A stretch of 64,000 nucleotides of DNA. It comes from Brachyspira pilosicoli P43/6/78 (GTDB lineage Bacteria > Spirochaetota > Brachyspiria > Brachyspirales > Brachyspiraceae). Made by a program: the position numbers and the translations under genes. The stretch lies in the NCBI RefSeq assembly GCF_000325665.1, contig NC_019908.1, positions 1,054,001-1,118,000 on the forward strand, in the 5' to 3' direction. Positions 18,513 to 28,003 of this stretch are shown in pieces. The notes beneath the pieces were generated by a model that saw only the letters and a program-made list of their open reading frames with translations, was not told the DNA's origin and made no database searches. Positions within the stretch are counted from its first letter, which is position 1. Each line of letters begins with the position of its first letter.

Positions 18513-20069
18513 ATGAATACTAAAGACATGAAAAAGTCAAATAAGTTTGAAAGTTTTTTAAATGTCATTGAGACAGTAGGAAACAAACTTCCAGACATCA
18601 CTATTTTATTTTTAATAGCATTTTTTATAATGCTTATAGTGTCATGGATATTGTCTCATTTTACATTTAATTACTTTCACCCTACCACAGGAGAGCAAAT
18701 AAAAATTATTAATATGCTTGCTCCAGCAGAAATAACAAAGTTTATAACAAAGATGACATACAACTTTATAAACTTCCCTCCTTTAGGTATCACAATTGTA
18801 GCTACACTCGGCATAGGAGCAGCTGAAGGAAGCGGATTTATTAGAATGATTCTTATAAAATTACTAGCTATTATACCAAAAAAAGCAATAGCACCAGCAA
18901 TTATATTTATTTCTGTTGTAAGCCATATAACTTCAGATTCTTCTTATGTAATACTAATGCCTATAGCTTCTATAATGTTTTTTGCAGTAGGAAGACACCC
19001 ATTAGCAGGAATAGCAGCTTCATTTGCAGGGCTTGCCGGAGGTTTTTCTGCAAGTTACACTCCTTCTACAATAGACCCTATAATGCAAGGCTTTACTCAA
19101 GGAGCAGCAAGACTCATAGACCCTACTTATACAGTAAATGTTTTATGTAATTATTTTTTAAGCATATCATCAACTTTTGCTGTAATTTTAGTATGTTGGT
19201 TTATAACAGATAAAATAGTAGAGCCTTTCTTATGGAAAACTATGCCTATTGATGAAGGCATTAAACCAGAAGATACAAGTATTTCTTCAATAACAAAAGA
19301 AGAAAATAGAGCCTTTAAAATAGCATTTTCTGTTTTAATATTAATGATTGTGCTTTTAGTAGTTTTACTTATTCCAGAGAACTCTTTATTAAGATCTCCA
19401 AACGGCGAATTAACTACTCCAGATGCTCCTGTAATGCAAGCAATAGTACCTATACTATTTTTATTCTTAGTAATACCTGGATATATATATGGAAAGCTTA
19501 CTAACAAATTTAGAACTACAAAAGAGTTTAGTTTAGCTATGGCTGGAAGTGTTAAAAATTTAGCTTCATTTTTAACTTTTTCATTTTTCTGTGCTCAGTT
19601 TTTGTATGTATTTGGAAACTCTAATGTTGGAACATTGATAGCTATATCTGGTGCTGAGTTTTTAAAATCTTTAAATATGGCACCGCAAATAACAGTAGCA
19701 GGCATCACTTTACTTACAGCAATACTAAATTTATTAATAACTTCAGCTTCATCAAAATGGGCAATATTAGCACCAATATTTGTACCTATGCTTATGGCTG
19801 TAGGGATATCTCCAGAATTAACTCAAGCAGCATTTAGAGTAAGCGATTCTGCTATAAACGTTGTAACTCCAATGTTTGCATTCTATCCGTTAATAATTTC
19901 TTATTGTCAGAAATACTGTAATAAAACAGGTGTGGGAACATTATCTTCTATGATGCTTCCTTATAGTATAGGTTTATTAATTGTTCTTATGATAATGCTT
20001 TATATATTCTGGGGATTAAATATACCTATAGGATTTAATAGCGGCTATGTTTATCCGCCAGTTCATTAA
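18513..20069 (+). CDS. AbgT family transporter
   Basis: This 518-residue membrane protein has about 12-13 hydrophobic segments and matches the AbgT family, named for E. coli p-aminobenzoyl-glutamate uptake; some relatives export sulfonamides. Landmarks are ETVGNKLPDITILFLIAFFI at the start, GIGAAEGSGFIRM, SHITSDSSYVILMPIASIMF and FSASYTPSTIDPIMQGFTQ. AGGAG precedes the ATG. It is followed after 28 bases by a peptidase T gene on the same strand. The pair suggests import of a peptide-like compound followed by hydrolysis, which is inference. Confidence 0.9.
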   Translation: MNTKDMKKSNKFESFLNVIETVGNKLPDITILFLIAFFIMLIVSWILSHFTFNYFHPTTGEQIKIINMLAPAEITKFITKMTYNFINFPPLGITIVATLGIGAAEGSGFIRMILIKLLAIIPKKAIAPAIIFISVVSHITSDSSYVILMPIASIMFFAVGRHPLAGIAASFAGLAGGFSASYTPSTIDPIMQGFTQGAARLIDPTYTVNVLCNYFLSISSTFAVILVCWFITDKIVEPFLWKTMPIDEGIKPEDTSISSITKEENRAFKIAFSVLILMIVLLVVLLIPENSLLRSPNGELTTPDAPVMQAIVPILFLFLVIPGYIYGKLTNKFRTTKEFSLAMAGSVKNLASFLTFSFFCAQFLYVFGNSNVGTLIAISGAEFLKSLNMAPQITVAGITLLTAILNLLITSASSKWAILAPIFVPMLMAVGISPELTQAAFRVSDSAINVVTPMFAFYPLIISYCQKYCNKTGVGTLSSMMLPYSIGLLIVLMIMLYIFWGLNIPIGFNSGYVYPPVH

Positions 20070-20097
20070 ATAATTAACTTAAAAGAGGTAAAATAAT

Positions 20098-21336
20098 ATG
20101 TTAAACGATGATATTAAAAAATTTCAAATTGACAGTTTTTTTAAATATTCTTCTATACCAAGTCAAAGCAATGCATCTTCAAAAACACTTCCAAGCTCTG
20201 AAGGACAGATGAAGTTAGCAAAAGTTTTAGCAGAAGATTTGAAAGCTTTAGGTTTAATAAATGTTGTTGTAAATGATAATTCTATTGTTACAGCATTGCT
20301 TCCAAAAAATAAAGATAATATACATTCTATTGGATTTGTAGCACATCTTGATACTGTTGATATTGGACTTACAGGAGATGTTCATGCTCAGATACTTAAA
20401 TTTGAAGGCAATGATTTATGCTTAAACAAAGAAAAAAATATAATGTTTAAAGTATCAGAACACCCTGAAATAAAAAATTATATAAACAATGATATTATAT
20501 TTTCTGATGGAACAAGTGTATTAGGTGCTGATAACAAAGCAGCAATATCAACAATAATGTCTGCATTAAAATATATCAAAGATAATAATATAGAGCATGG
20601 CGATATATATATAGCTTTTGTCCCAGATGAAGAGATAGGACTTCTTGGTTCTAAGCAATTAGATTTGAATGTATTTAAGCCGGATTTTGCATACACTATA
20701 GATTCATGCGAAATAGGAGAAGTAGTATATGAAACATTCAATGCTGGAAGTGCTTCTATAGAGATAGAAGGAGTAACTGCTCACCCTATGAGTGCTAAAG
20801 GTGTATTGGTGAACCCTATACTTATAGCAATAGATATAGCTAATGAATTCGATAGAAAGCAAACTCCTGAATGTACAGAAAAAAAAGAAGGATACATTTG
20901 GGTGCAAGGTATTAGCGGAAATCAGAGAAATGCTTCTTTAAAATTAAATATTAGAGACCATAACAAAAAACTCTATGAAGAGAAAAAAGCTAAGATTAGA
21001 GAGGCTGTTGAAAAACATCAAAAATTAGAACCTAGAGCAAAAATAGAACTAACTATTGAAGATGTATACGGCAATATAGCTGACTCTGTTAAAGAAGATA
21101 AGTTTCCTATAGATGTTATTTATGAGGCAATGAAAAACTTAAATATAGAAGCAAAAACTTTATCAATGAGAGGCGGTACAGACGGCTCAGCATTATCTGT
21201 AAAAGGCCTACTAACACCAAACTATTTTACAGGTGCACATAATTTCCACTCTATATATGAGTTTTTGCCTATACCATCATTTCATAAAAGTTTAGAAACT
21301 ACTCTTGAAATAATAAGAATTATATCTTCAAAATAA
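20098..21336 (+). CDS. pepT: Peptidase T (tripeptide aminopeptidase)
   Basis: This is an M20-family dizinc exopeptidase that removes the N-terminal residue from tripeptides in the cytoplasm. Visible metal-site segments are VAHLDTVD (His83, Asp85), SVLGADNKAAIS, the catalytic PDEEIG, and the late FTGAHNFHSIYEFLPI. Its 412 residues are the usual length. AGAGGT precedes the ATG at 20098. It is downstream of and probably co-transcribed with the AbgT transporter gene. A strong two-way terminator follows. Confidence 0.93.
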   Translation: MLNDDIKKFQIDSFFKYSSIPSQSNASSKTLPSSEGQMKLAKVLAEDLKALGLINVVVNDNSIVTALLPKNKDNIHSIGFVAHLDTVDIGLTGDVHAQILKFEGNDLCLNKEKNIMFKVSEHPEIKNYINNDIIFSDGTSVLGADNKAAISTIMSALKYIKDNNIEHGDIYIAFVPDEEIGLLGSKQLDLNVFKPDFAYTIDSCEIGEVVYETFNAGSASIEIEGVTAHPMSAKGVLVNPILIAIDIANEFDRKQTPECTEKKEGYIWVQGISGNQRNASLKLNIRDHNKKLYEEKKAKIREAVEKHQKLEPRAKIELTIEDVYGNIADSVKEDKFPIDVIYEAMKNLNIEAKTLSMRGGTDGSALSVKGLLTPNYFTGAHNFHSIYEFLPIPSFHKSLETTLEIIRIISSK

Positions 21337-21347
21337 TTATAGTTTTA

Positions 21348-21398
21348 TTAATAAAGCAATTGATTATAAATAATCTTTTGCTTTATTAGTAAATTATT
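21348..21398. terminator. Bidirectional terminator between pepT and the ankyrin gene
   Basis: AATAAAGCAA (21350-21359) pairs with TTGCTTTATT (21378-21387), with an inner GATTAT/ATAATC stem. T-rich tracts follow on both strands, serving two convergent genes. Confidence 0.85.
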
Positions 21399-21400
21399 TT

Positions 21401-22492
21401 TTATCTTGTAAGAAGTTTTATAATCTCTTCATTTTTTCCGTATTCTCTTGCATAATACAAGGCATCATAATTACCTCTTTTTATACTTTTATCAGCACCA
21501 GCATCTAAAAGCATTTTTGTCATTTCTAAATTTCCTCTATGACAAGCCCACATCAATGCTGTCATACCATACTTATTTTGAACATTAACATCGGCATTAT
21601 TTTTAAGAAGTATTTTTACAGCATTAATATTGTTATAAGAAGCAGCTTCTATCAATGCAGTTTTGTTATCATAAGTTTTATAATCTACATCAGCACTATT
21701 ATCAATTAACTTCTGTAAAAAAACTTCATTAGTAGAATAATTTACTGCAGTTATCAATGGAACACTATAACTAAGCAAAGTTTCTTGATTAAGATCACAA
21801 ACTTTCAAACTTCTATCCAAAGAATCAGAACCATTTTGAAGTAAAATATCTGCTATATCATCATGTCCATACATATAAGCATAAATCAAAGCATTTGCAT
21901 TATTTCTGTTTCTTTTATTTATATCAGCTTTATTTTCAATTAATATTTTTACAGTTTCTTTATAGCCTTTCATAGCAGCATACATTAAAGGTGTTTCTTC
22001 GTTTTCATCATCTCCGTCATAAGCTATATTAACATCGGCTTTATTTTTTATTAAGAGTTTTACCATTTCAATATTTTCTTTTCTATTATGTTCTAAAGCA
22101 GAAAATAATGCAGTTCTTCCTCTAAAGCCCTGATAATTAATATCAGCACCATAACTTAAAAGAAGTTTAACCATTTCCATATTATTATTATCAATTGCAA
22201 GTATTAATACACTATCTGTAAGATATACTGTCTCATTAACATCTGCTTTATATTTCAAAAGAAGCTTAGCCATTTCTATATTATTATCCATAACGGCAAG
22301 AGATAACAATGTAAATCCCTCATAATTACGATTATTTACATAATCATTATATTTTTTAAGAATATTTTCAGCTTCTTTAATATTGCCTTCATTAACATAA
22401 TCTATTAATTTTTCAGAAACTTTGCTTTTATTATTATTTTGACCGTATAAGCACAGACTAAATAAAAATAAAATAAATATTAACTTTTTCAT
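21401..22492 (-). CDS. Exported ankyrin-repeat protein
   Basis: This 363-residue protein has a short signal peptide (MKKLIFILFLFSLCLYGQ) without a clear lipobox, and then about nine ankyrin repeats. Examples are TLLSLAVMDNNIEMAKLLLK, TPLMYAAMKGYKETVKILIE and TALMWACHRGNLEMTKMLLD. The repeats are closer to consensus than those of the ankyrin lipoprotein at 14-16 kb. It probably binds a protein partner in the periplasm; none can be named. A membrane-protein gene lies just upstream on the same strand (32 bases), so the two may be expressed together. Confidence 0.88.
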   Translation of the reverse strand: MKKLIFILFLFSLCLYGQNNNKSKVSEKLIDYVNEGNIKEAENILKKYNDYVNNRNYEGFTLLSLAVMDNNIEMAKLLLKYKADVNETVYLTDSVLILAIDNNNMEMVKLLLSYGADINYQGFRGRTALFSALEHNRKENIEMVKLLIKNKADVNIAYDGDDENEETPLMYAAMKGYKETVKILIENKADINKRNRNNANALIYAYMYGHDDIADILLQNGSDSLDRSLKVCDLNQETLLSYSVPLITAVNYSTNEVFLQKLIDNSADVDYKTYDNKTALIEAASYNNINAVKILLKNNADVNVQNKYGMTALMWACHRGNLEMTKMLLDAGADKSIKRGNYDALYYAREYGKNEEIIKLLTR

Positions 22493-22523
22493 AATTCATA
22501 AACCTCTTTAAATTATTAAACTT

Positions 22524-23721
22524 TTATTTATTTTTTAGAAATATCATTACAATAGGAGCTATAAAAGAAAAAATAAATGAGTAAATTCCATAAACATAAA
22601 TAAAACTATATATTTTATTATTTCCAATTATTGCTTCATTTATATTCACATTGTTTTTTAAAGTTGTTATTATAGATTTTATATTTTGTACTATTATGTA
22701 TGTTAAATTAACAGCTATTATAGTATTAAGAACTGTAATAGAAACTTCATTTATTTTCACTTCAGAAATAATCACTCTGTATATGCTTGCACCTAATACT
22801 AATATATTAAATAAAAATGCTAGTATTGGAAATATTATATAAATTGCTTTTGTTATTATTCCAGCCTTATAATCAGCCCTCACAAAATATAAAGTAAATA
22901 CAAATAAATATAATAATATATTATAAACTATAAAAGACTTCATATTTTCAAAAGGTCTTATAGGTTCATATAATAATGCAAAAAACAAAATAAATATTAA
23001 AAATGAATATATAAATAATAAGACTCTAGAAATATATATTGACAAAACAGTTTTAAATCTCTTTTGAATAAAGAAAAATATAAAAGGTATTATAGAAAGA
23101 ACAAATATAATAGACATAAAAATGAGCTTTTCAATTAACGGTTCTAAATCACTTGCTATATTAGTTCTAAAAATAAATCTGTCATATAAAAAAACAATAA
23201 ATATACAAAATACAAATGCAATAATTGCAGCTATTGCAGAAAAGAAAATTATATCTCCTAATTTAGTAAAACTATTAGATATATTATTTTTAAAATTGTT
23301 ATCTGCCAAAACTATTATAATAAAAAATATTATATATGATAGTATGCTTTTATTAATCATTATATTAGACATAAAAAAATCGAGCATATTAGGTATTTCA
23401 TCTTTTAACGGAGCTGAAGTAAATATACCAAGTAAAAGCACAAGTAAAAATGATAAAAAATGTTATTAATACAGTTCTTTTATTAACATTTTCAAAATTA
23501 CTGTTTATACTAAATAAAAATGAATAACAAAAAAAGTAAAATACTTGAAAATAAAAACTATTAAAAATTATATTATAAATTAATTTTTCAGAATCATATG
23601 TAGTATCAAACAATAATATTTGTATATCCATAGGAATAGAAGAAAACATCATAAGAGTAAATACTAATAAAAAATATAATATCTTTTTAGTACTGTTATT
23701 AATTAATTTATTTTCAGACAT
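22524..23721 (-). pseudogene. Multi-spanning membrane protein, frameshifted
   Basis: Two overlapping minus-strand frames (23721-23398, 107 codons, and 23441-22524) together form one hydrophobic protein. Removing one T from the T6 run at 23460-23455 joins NKRTVLITF to LSFLLVLLLGIFTSAPLKDE, completing a membrane segment. The second frame on its own would have to start at a GTG with no ribosome binding site inside that segment. The joined product would be about 398 residues with roughly nine or ten membrane segments. The family is not recognised. The lesion may be a sequencing error, a real mutation or a slippage site. Confidence 0.65.
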
Positions 23722-23825
23722 ATTGAGATAGCCTCTGTAGGTATATTAATGTTTGAAAGTGAATTATAAATGATAATAGAAAATTGTAAAGCATTTATGG
23801 ATTATGATTATATTTTATAATTTTT

Positions 23826-24080
23826 TTATTGTTCTTTTTCCCGCCGCTCGCGGTGCGGACTTCGTCAAAAGAACCAAAAAGTGCAAGTGTTTTAATTTTA
23901 TATGATTGAATATTTATAAAATGTAAGATTACACATATATTTTGATTCACCTAAAGGTATACTTTATTAAAATGCAGTTCTTTTGGTTCTTTTATATCAA
24001 TAAAAGAACTGGGGGTGTGGTGGCTAGTCCCCACAAATTACAAGACTAAAAAATTAAAAATTGCCAAATTTAAAAATTAT
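23826..24080. repeat. GC-rich intergenic repeat, copy 3
   Basis: This fills most of the 432-base gap between divergent genes. It has two hairpins: GTTCTTTT (23831-23838) with AAAAGAAC (23867-23874) around a GC-rich loop, and GTTCTTTTAT (23986-23995) with ATAAAAGAAC (24000-24009). The modules CAAAAAGTGCAAGTG and TGCAGTTCTTTTGG match copies 1, 2 and 5. GGGGGTGTGGTGGCTAGTCC takes the place of the GC palindrome. It is the only copy not at a gene 3' end. Confidence 0.75.
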
Positions 24081-24153
24081 TACAATATAACAAAAAATTG
24101 ACTATTGTTCATTTTATTGTAAAATAAAAATATAGGTTTATGGAAAACTGCTT

Positions 24154-26598
24154 ATGGAAAAAATAATTAGAAGAATATCATTAGCTATAATATATATTTT
24201 ATTAATTTCTGTTTTAGTATTATCAGTAATATTTATTCCAAAGGGATATGATTTTTATAAGTTTTGTAAGGATTATATAAATATACCATTTACAAAAGAT
24301 GAATTAAATTTAGACGAAGAGAGAGTATTAAAAATATATGACAGAAACAATATTTTAATATCAACACTCTTTCCAAAACAAGGCGGTTTTTATAGTGAAG
24401 TAAAATACAACGACATATCAACAAACCTCATAAATGCAGTCATAAGTGCTGAAGACAAAAACTTTTTTAAGCATAATGCAATAGATTATAAAGCAATAAT
24501 GAGAGCCTTTTTAGCTAATATAATAAGCGGCAGAGTGGTATCTGGAGGAAGCACTATTACTCAGCAGCTAGCAAAAAGCATAATACCAAGAGAGAGAACA
24601 TATATTAATAAATTCTATGAAGCATTAGACGCCATAAGATTAGAAAGAAACCTATCAAAAGAAGAAATTATTACAGAATATTTAAATAGAGTTTTTTTAG
24701 GCAATAACTGCTATGGAGTGGGAGCTGCCTCTCAAGTTTATTTCAAAAAAGAGCCAAAAGATTTAAATGTAAATGAATCAGCAATACTAGCTTCAATTAT
24801 AAAATCAGGCACAAAGTTTAATCCATACAAATATGAAGAGAGGTTAAATGACAGAAGAATATATGTTATAAACGAAATGAAAAATAACGGCTATATAGAT
24901 GATGCAGAATATCAAAAAAATATTAATGAAAAGATAGATGTATACAACAATAAAGATGAATATACTTTCAAAGCACCGCACTTTACAATGTATGCAAAAG
25001 AATCATTAGCACAATTAAAATACAACAACATAACAGAAATAAAAACCACTCTAGACTATAAACTTCAACAAGAAGCAATAACAGTAATAAGCAATGCAAG
25101 TCAATCACTTCACACATTCAATGTAAGAAATATTTCATGCGTTATATTAAATGCTAAAACAGGTGAAATATTATCTATGATAGGCTCTATGGATTATTTT
25201 GATAAAGAAGTTGATGGGGCTGTTAATGGAGCTACTTCTTTAAGGCAAGCTGGAAGCACCTTAAAACCTTTTTTGTATGGATATTTATTTGATAAAGGTG
25301 AAACTCCTGCCTCTGTTATAGCCGATGTTAAAACTTATATAAACTCACCTGGAGGGGATTATATACCAGAGAACTTTAATCATAAATATCATGGTCCTGT
25401 TACAATAAGAGATGCACTTGCTAATTCTCTAAATATACCAGCTGTAAAATGGCTTGCAAGATACAGTATAAGAGATTTTCAAAATATATTATTAAAATCT
25501 GGTTTAAGCTCTATAAACAAAAATCCAGATTATTATGGTTATTCTCTCGTGCTTGGAAGTGCTGAGGTGAGATTAGTTGATTTGGTTTCAGCCTACACCA
25601 TATTTCCAAATGAAGGCAAATTTATAAATCATTATTCTATAAAATCATTAAAAAAAGAAAATGGAGAAATAATAAATATACCCAAAAAAAGCACAAGGCA
25701 GGTAATATCAAAAGAAAGTGCCTACCTTATAACAAGCATATTATCAGACAGAAATGCAAGAATGGGTTCTTTTAGAAGCTATAGAGGAATTGTTTATCCT
25801 TTTTCTGTTGCCATAAAAACAGGTACATCAAAAGGCTCGAGAGATGCTTGGGGTATTGGATACACTAAAGACTATATAGTTGGTATTTGGCTTGGAGATT
25901 TTAAGGGAAGCGAGATGATAAATATTACAGGCGGAAACGGAGCTGTTCCTATAATATATGATTTATTTATCATGCTTAATAAAAGTCAAAAAGAAACAAA
26001 ATGGAATAAGCCAGAAAATATAGTAAATAGAGATATATGTTTAATAAGCGGAAAACTAAGAGGAGAGTTTTGTAAAGAATATAGAAATGAAGAGTTTTCT
26101 AAAGAACATGTACCAACAGAAGAATGCGATGTTCATAATTTGTATATAAAAAATAATGAAGATGGAAGCATAAGCAAAAAAGTATTTGTAAACCTTCCTT
26201 CAGAATATAATGGCTGGATAAAAGAACAGCAAATAGAAACTCCAACAAGAGATTGGATAAAAGCTGATAATATTTATAATAGAACATTAACTTACAGAGA
26301 AAAAAGTGAATACTCAAAAAATATAATGATTACATCACCTACAGATAACTCCGTATATAAAATAGATTCTACCCTTCCAAAAGAATATCAAAACATATTT
26401 ATAAAAACATATATACCAGAAAATATTGTCTCAGCAAATCTATACTGTGATGATAAAATTATAGCAAGCATAGAAGAATTAAAAAGCGGAAATATTAGAT
26501 GGAAATTAGAAGAAGGAGAGCATAGTTTTTATATAAAAGCACTAAATAAAGAAAATCAAAACTTAAACAGTATAAAAGTAAATATATTTGTACAATAA
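24154..26598 (+). CDS. pbpC: Penicillin-binding protein 1C (bifunctional)
   Basis: This 814-residue class A PBP polymerises and cross-links peptidoglycan. An N-terminal membrane anchor (about 8-32) is followed by the GT51 transglycosylase domain with catalytic Glu100 (SAEDKNFFKH) and GGSTITQQLAKS. The transpeptidase domain has S368-T-L-K, S425-L-N and K555-T-G-T. A C-terminal BiPBP_C-like domain (about 720-814, starting near MITSPTDNSVYKID) marks the PBP1C subgroup. A short GC-neutral leader separates it from repeat copy 3. The ATG at 24154 has only a weak ribosome binding site, but the anchor begins right there. Confidence 0.92.
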   Translation: MEKIIRRISLAIIYILLISVLVLSVIFIPKGYDFYKFCKDYINIPFTKDELNLDEERVLKIYDRNNILISTLFPKQGGFYSEVKYNDISTNLINAVISAEDKNFFKHNAIDYKAIMRAFLANIISGRVVSGGSTITQQLAKSIIPRERTYINKFYEALDAIRLERNLSKEEIITEYLNRVFLGNNCYGVGAASQVYFKKEPKDLNVNESAILASIIKSGTKFNPYKYEERLNDRRIYVINEMKNNGYIDDAEYQKNINEKIDVYNNKDEYTFKAPHFTMYAKESLAQLKYNNITEIKTTLDYKLQQEAITVISNASQSLHTFNVRNISCVILNAKTGEILSMIGSMDYFDKEVDGAVNGATSLRQAGSTLKPFLYGYLFDKGETPASVIADVKTYINSPGGDYIPENFNHKYHGPVTIRDALANSLNIPAVKWLARYSIRDFQNILLKSGLSSINKNPDYYGYSLVLGSAEVRLVDLVSAYTIFPNEGKFINHYSIKSLKKENGEIINIPKKSTRQVISKESAYLITSILSDRNARMGSFRSYRGIVYPFSVAIKTGTSKGSRDAWGIGYTKDYIVGIWLGDFKGSEMINITGGNGAVPIIYDLFIMLNKSQKETKWNKPENIVNRDICLISGKLRGEFCKEYRNEEFSKEHVPTEECDVHNLYIKNNEDGSISKKVFVNLPSEYNGWIKEQQIETPTRDWIKADNIYNRTLTYREKSEYSKNIMITSPTDNSVYKIDSTLPKEYQNIFIKTYIPENIVSANLYCDDKIIASIEELKSGNIRWKLEEGEHSFYIKALNKENQNLNSIKVNIFVQ

Positions 26599-26664
26599 AA
26601 AATATTATGTATATATAAAAAATATTTCCGATAATATACCAAAATGTATTATGGAGTTTTACAA

Positions 26665-27333
26665 ATGTATAAAAAAATAATTGCTATAATATTTGTATGT
26701 GCTTTTGCTTTAAATGCCCAATATAATGCTAATTATATGGAAGTAGTATCAGTTCAAGGTGAAGTAAAAATTACATCAAAAGATATAATAGCTAAACCTG
26801 CTAATATTGGCGATTTATTATTTAGTAATGATAGATTAACATTGCAGGGAAATTCTTACTTAACTTATTATATACAAAATAATTCTTTATTTAAACTAAA
26901 ACAAAATACTTCTCTAAATATAGATGAGTCATTAGATAGAAATAATAATATAAAATTCACATTATCTTCCGGAGAAATTATAGCAATTACAAAACTTGAT
27001 TCAATCAATATAATTACTCCAAATGCTAATATTTCTATGAGAGGTACTGCTATAATAGCCAACAATAATGGTATAACTACTGTTAAAGTATTATCTGGTT
27101 CTGCTAAAATTAATAATAATACAGAACTTAGTACTTTTATGCAGGCTAATATATCAAATACAGAAATAACTACAGGCAATATAGTTTTGAATGCAAATAT
27201 TAAAAGTTATTTAAATGAAATAATTAATATGCCTTATGCTAATAATGTTACTCAAGTAAATTTTTATAGAAGTATAGTAACTTTACCTGATAATACAGTA
27301 ATCAATGTTAATCAATCTACTATAGAAAAATAA
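26665..27333 (+). CDS. Exported FecR-domain protein
   Basis: This 222-residue protein has a signal peptide (MYKKIIAIIFVCAFALNAQ) and a FecR-type domain: VVSVQGEVKI, KPANIGDLLFSNDRLTLQGN, SGEIIAIT and ANISMRGTAIIANNNGITTV. FecR domains outside iron signalling occur as periplasmic beta-rich proteins of unknown role; no sigma factor gene is adjacent, so a FecIR-type system is unlikely. Start 26665 was chosen because GGAG lies 7 bases upstream, while the ATG at 26644 lies before that site. The C-terminal 50 residues are not recognised. Confidence 0.8.
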   Translation: MYKKIIAIIFVCAFALNAQYNANYMEVVSVQGEVKITSKDIIAKPANIGDLLFSNDRLTLQGNSYLTYYIQNNSLFKLKQNTSLNIDESLDRNNNIKFTLSSGEIIAITKLDSINIITPNANISMRGTAIIANNNGITTVKVLSGSAKINNNTELSTFMQANISNTEITTGNIVLNANIKSYLNEIINMPYANNVTQVNFYRSIVTLPDNTVINVNQSTIEK

Positions 27334-27360
27334 ATTAAAAACTTTATATAATATTGCTAT

Positions 27361-27423
27361 CTTCATATAACTTTTGACAAATAAAAAATATTATATATAA
27401 TTATAGAAGAAAGTTATATGAAG
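27361..27423 (+). promoter_or_regulatory. tetR promoter bracketed by a perfect 14-bp inverted repeat
   Basis: TTGACA (27374-27379) and TATAAT (27396-27401) are 16 bases apart. CTTCATATAACTTT (27361-27374) abuts the -35 box and its exact reverse complement AAAGTTATATGAAG (27410-27423) begins at the expected transcription start. The two arms look like operator sites for the TetR protein encoded right after, so autoregulation is inferred. Confidence 0.7.
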
Positions 27424-27430
27424 GATACAA

Positions 27431-27997
27431 ATGAATCCAAGAGAACAAATTGTTAATGCTGGAAAAAAGCTATTCAAAAAATATGGATTTAAAAAAACAT
27501 CTATGAGTGATATTGCTTTAATGGTTCACAAATCTAAAAGCAGTATCTATCATTATTTTAAAAGTAAAGAAGAAATTTTTTTTGCCATAGCTGAAAATGA
27601 AGCATCAGATTTAAAAAGGTCTATATACGAGGCAATAAAAAAAGAAGATACCGCCGAAGCCAAAATAAGAGCATATATACTTACAAGGCAAAAGGGATAT
27701 ATTAAATTAGCTAATCTTTATGAGGCACTTCATAGTGAAATATTTGAAGATTTTACATTAATAGAACATATGAGAGCTAAATATCATAAAGAAGAATATG
27801 ATACTATCAAAATGATATTAAGAAGCGGTGTAAAAAAGGGTTTATTTAATATAGATTTAAGACTTGCCACAGAATCAATACTAGCAATCATTAAGGGTTT
27901 TGAAATGGAGTGGGCAAAAAATAAAAATATAGAAAATAATGAAAAAGATTTAGATATCATAATTAATATTATCTTCTATGGAATAGTAAAAAGATAA
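27431..27997 (+). CDS. TetR/AcrR family transcriptional regulator
   Basis: This 188-residue protein has the N-terminal TetR helix-turn-helix: REQIVNAGKKLFKKYGFKKT followed by SMSDIALMVHKSKSSIYHYF and KSKEEIFFAIAE. The C-terminal ligand-binding and dimer domain is less conserved. Such proteins repress promoters until a small ligand binds. GAAGGA precedes the ATG. The gene ends 6 bases before the comEC-like gene, so the two probably form an operon. The inverted repeat around its promoter is the likely operator. The ligand is unknown. Confidence 0.92.
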   Translation: MNPREQIVNAGKKLFKKYGFKKTSMSDIALMVHKSKSSIYHYFKSKEEIFFAIAENEASDLKRSIYEAIKKEDTAEAKIRAYILTRQKGYIKLANLYEALHSEIFEDFTLIEHMRAKYHKEEYDTIKMILRSGVKKGLFNIDLRLATESILAIIKGFEMEWAKNKNIENNEKDLDIIINIIFYGIVKR

Positions 27998-28003
27998 TTA
28001 TTA

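Noticed and set aside
14395-22492. Eukaryotic origin of the ankyrin proteins
   Set aside because: Base composition, signal peptides and codon use match the surrounding bacterial genes; exported ankyrin proteins are common in spirochaetes.
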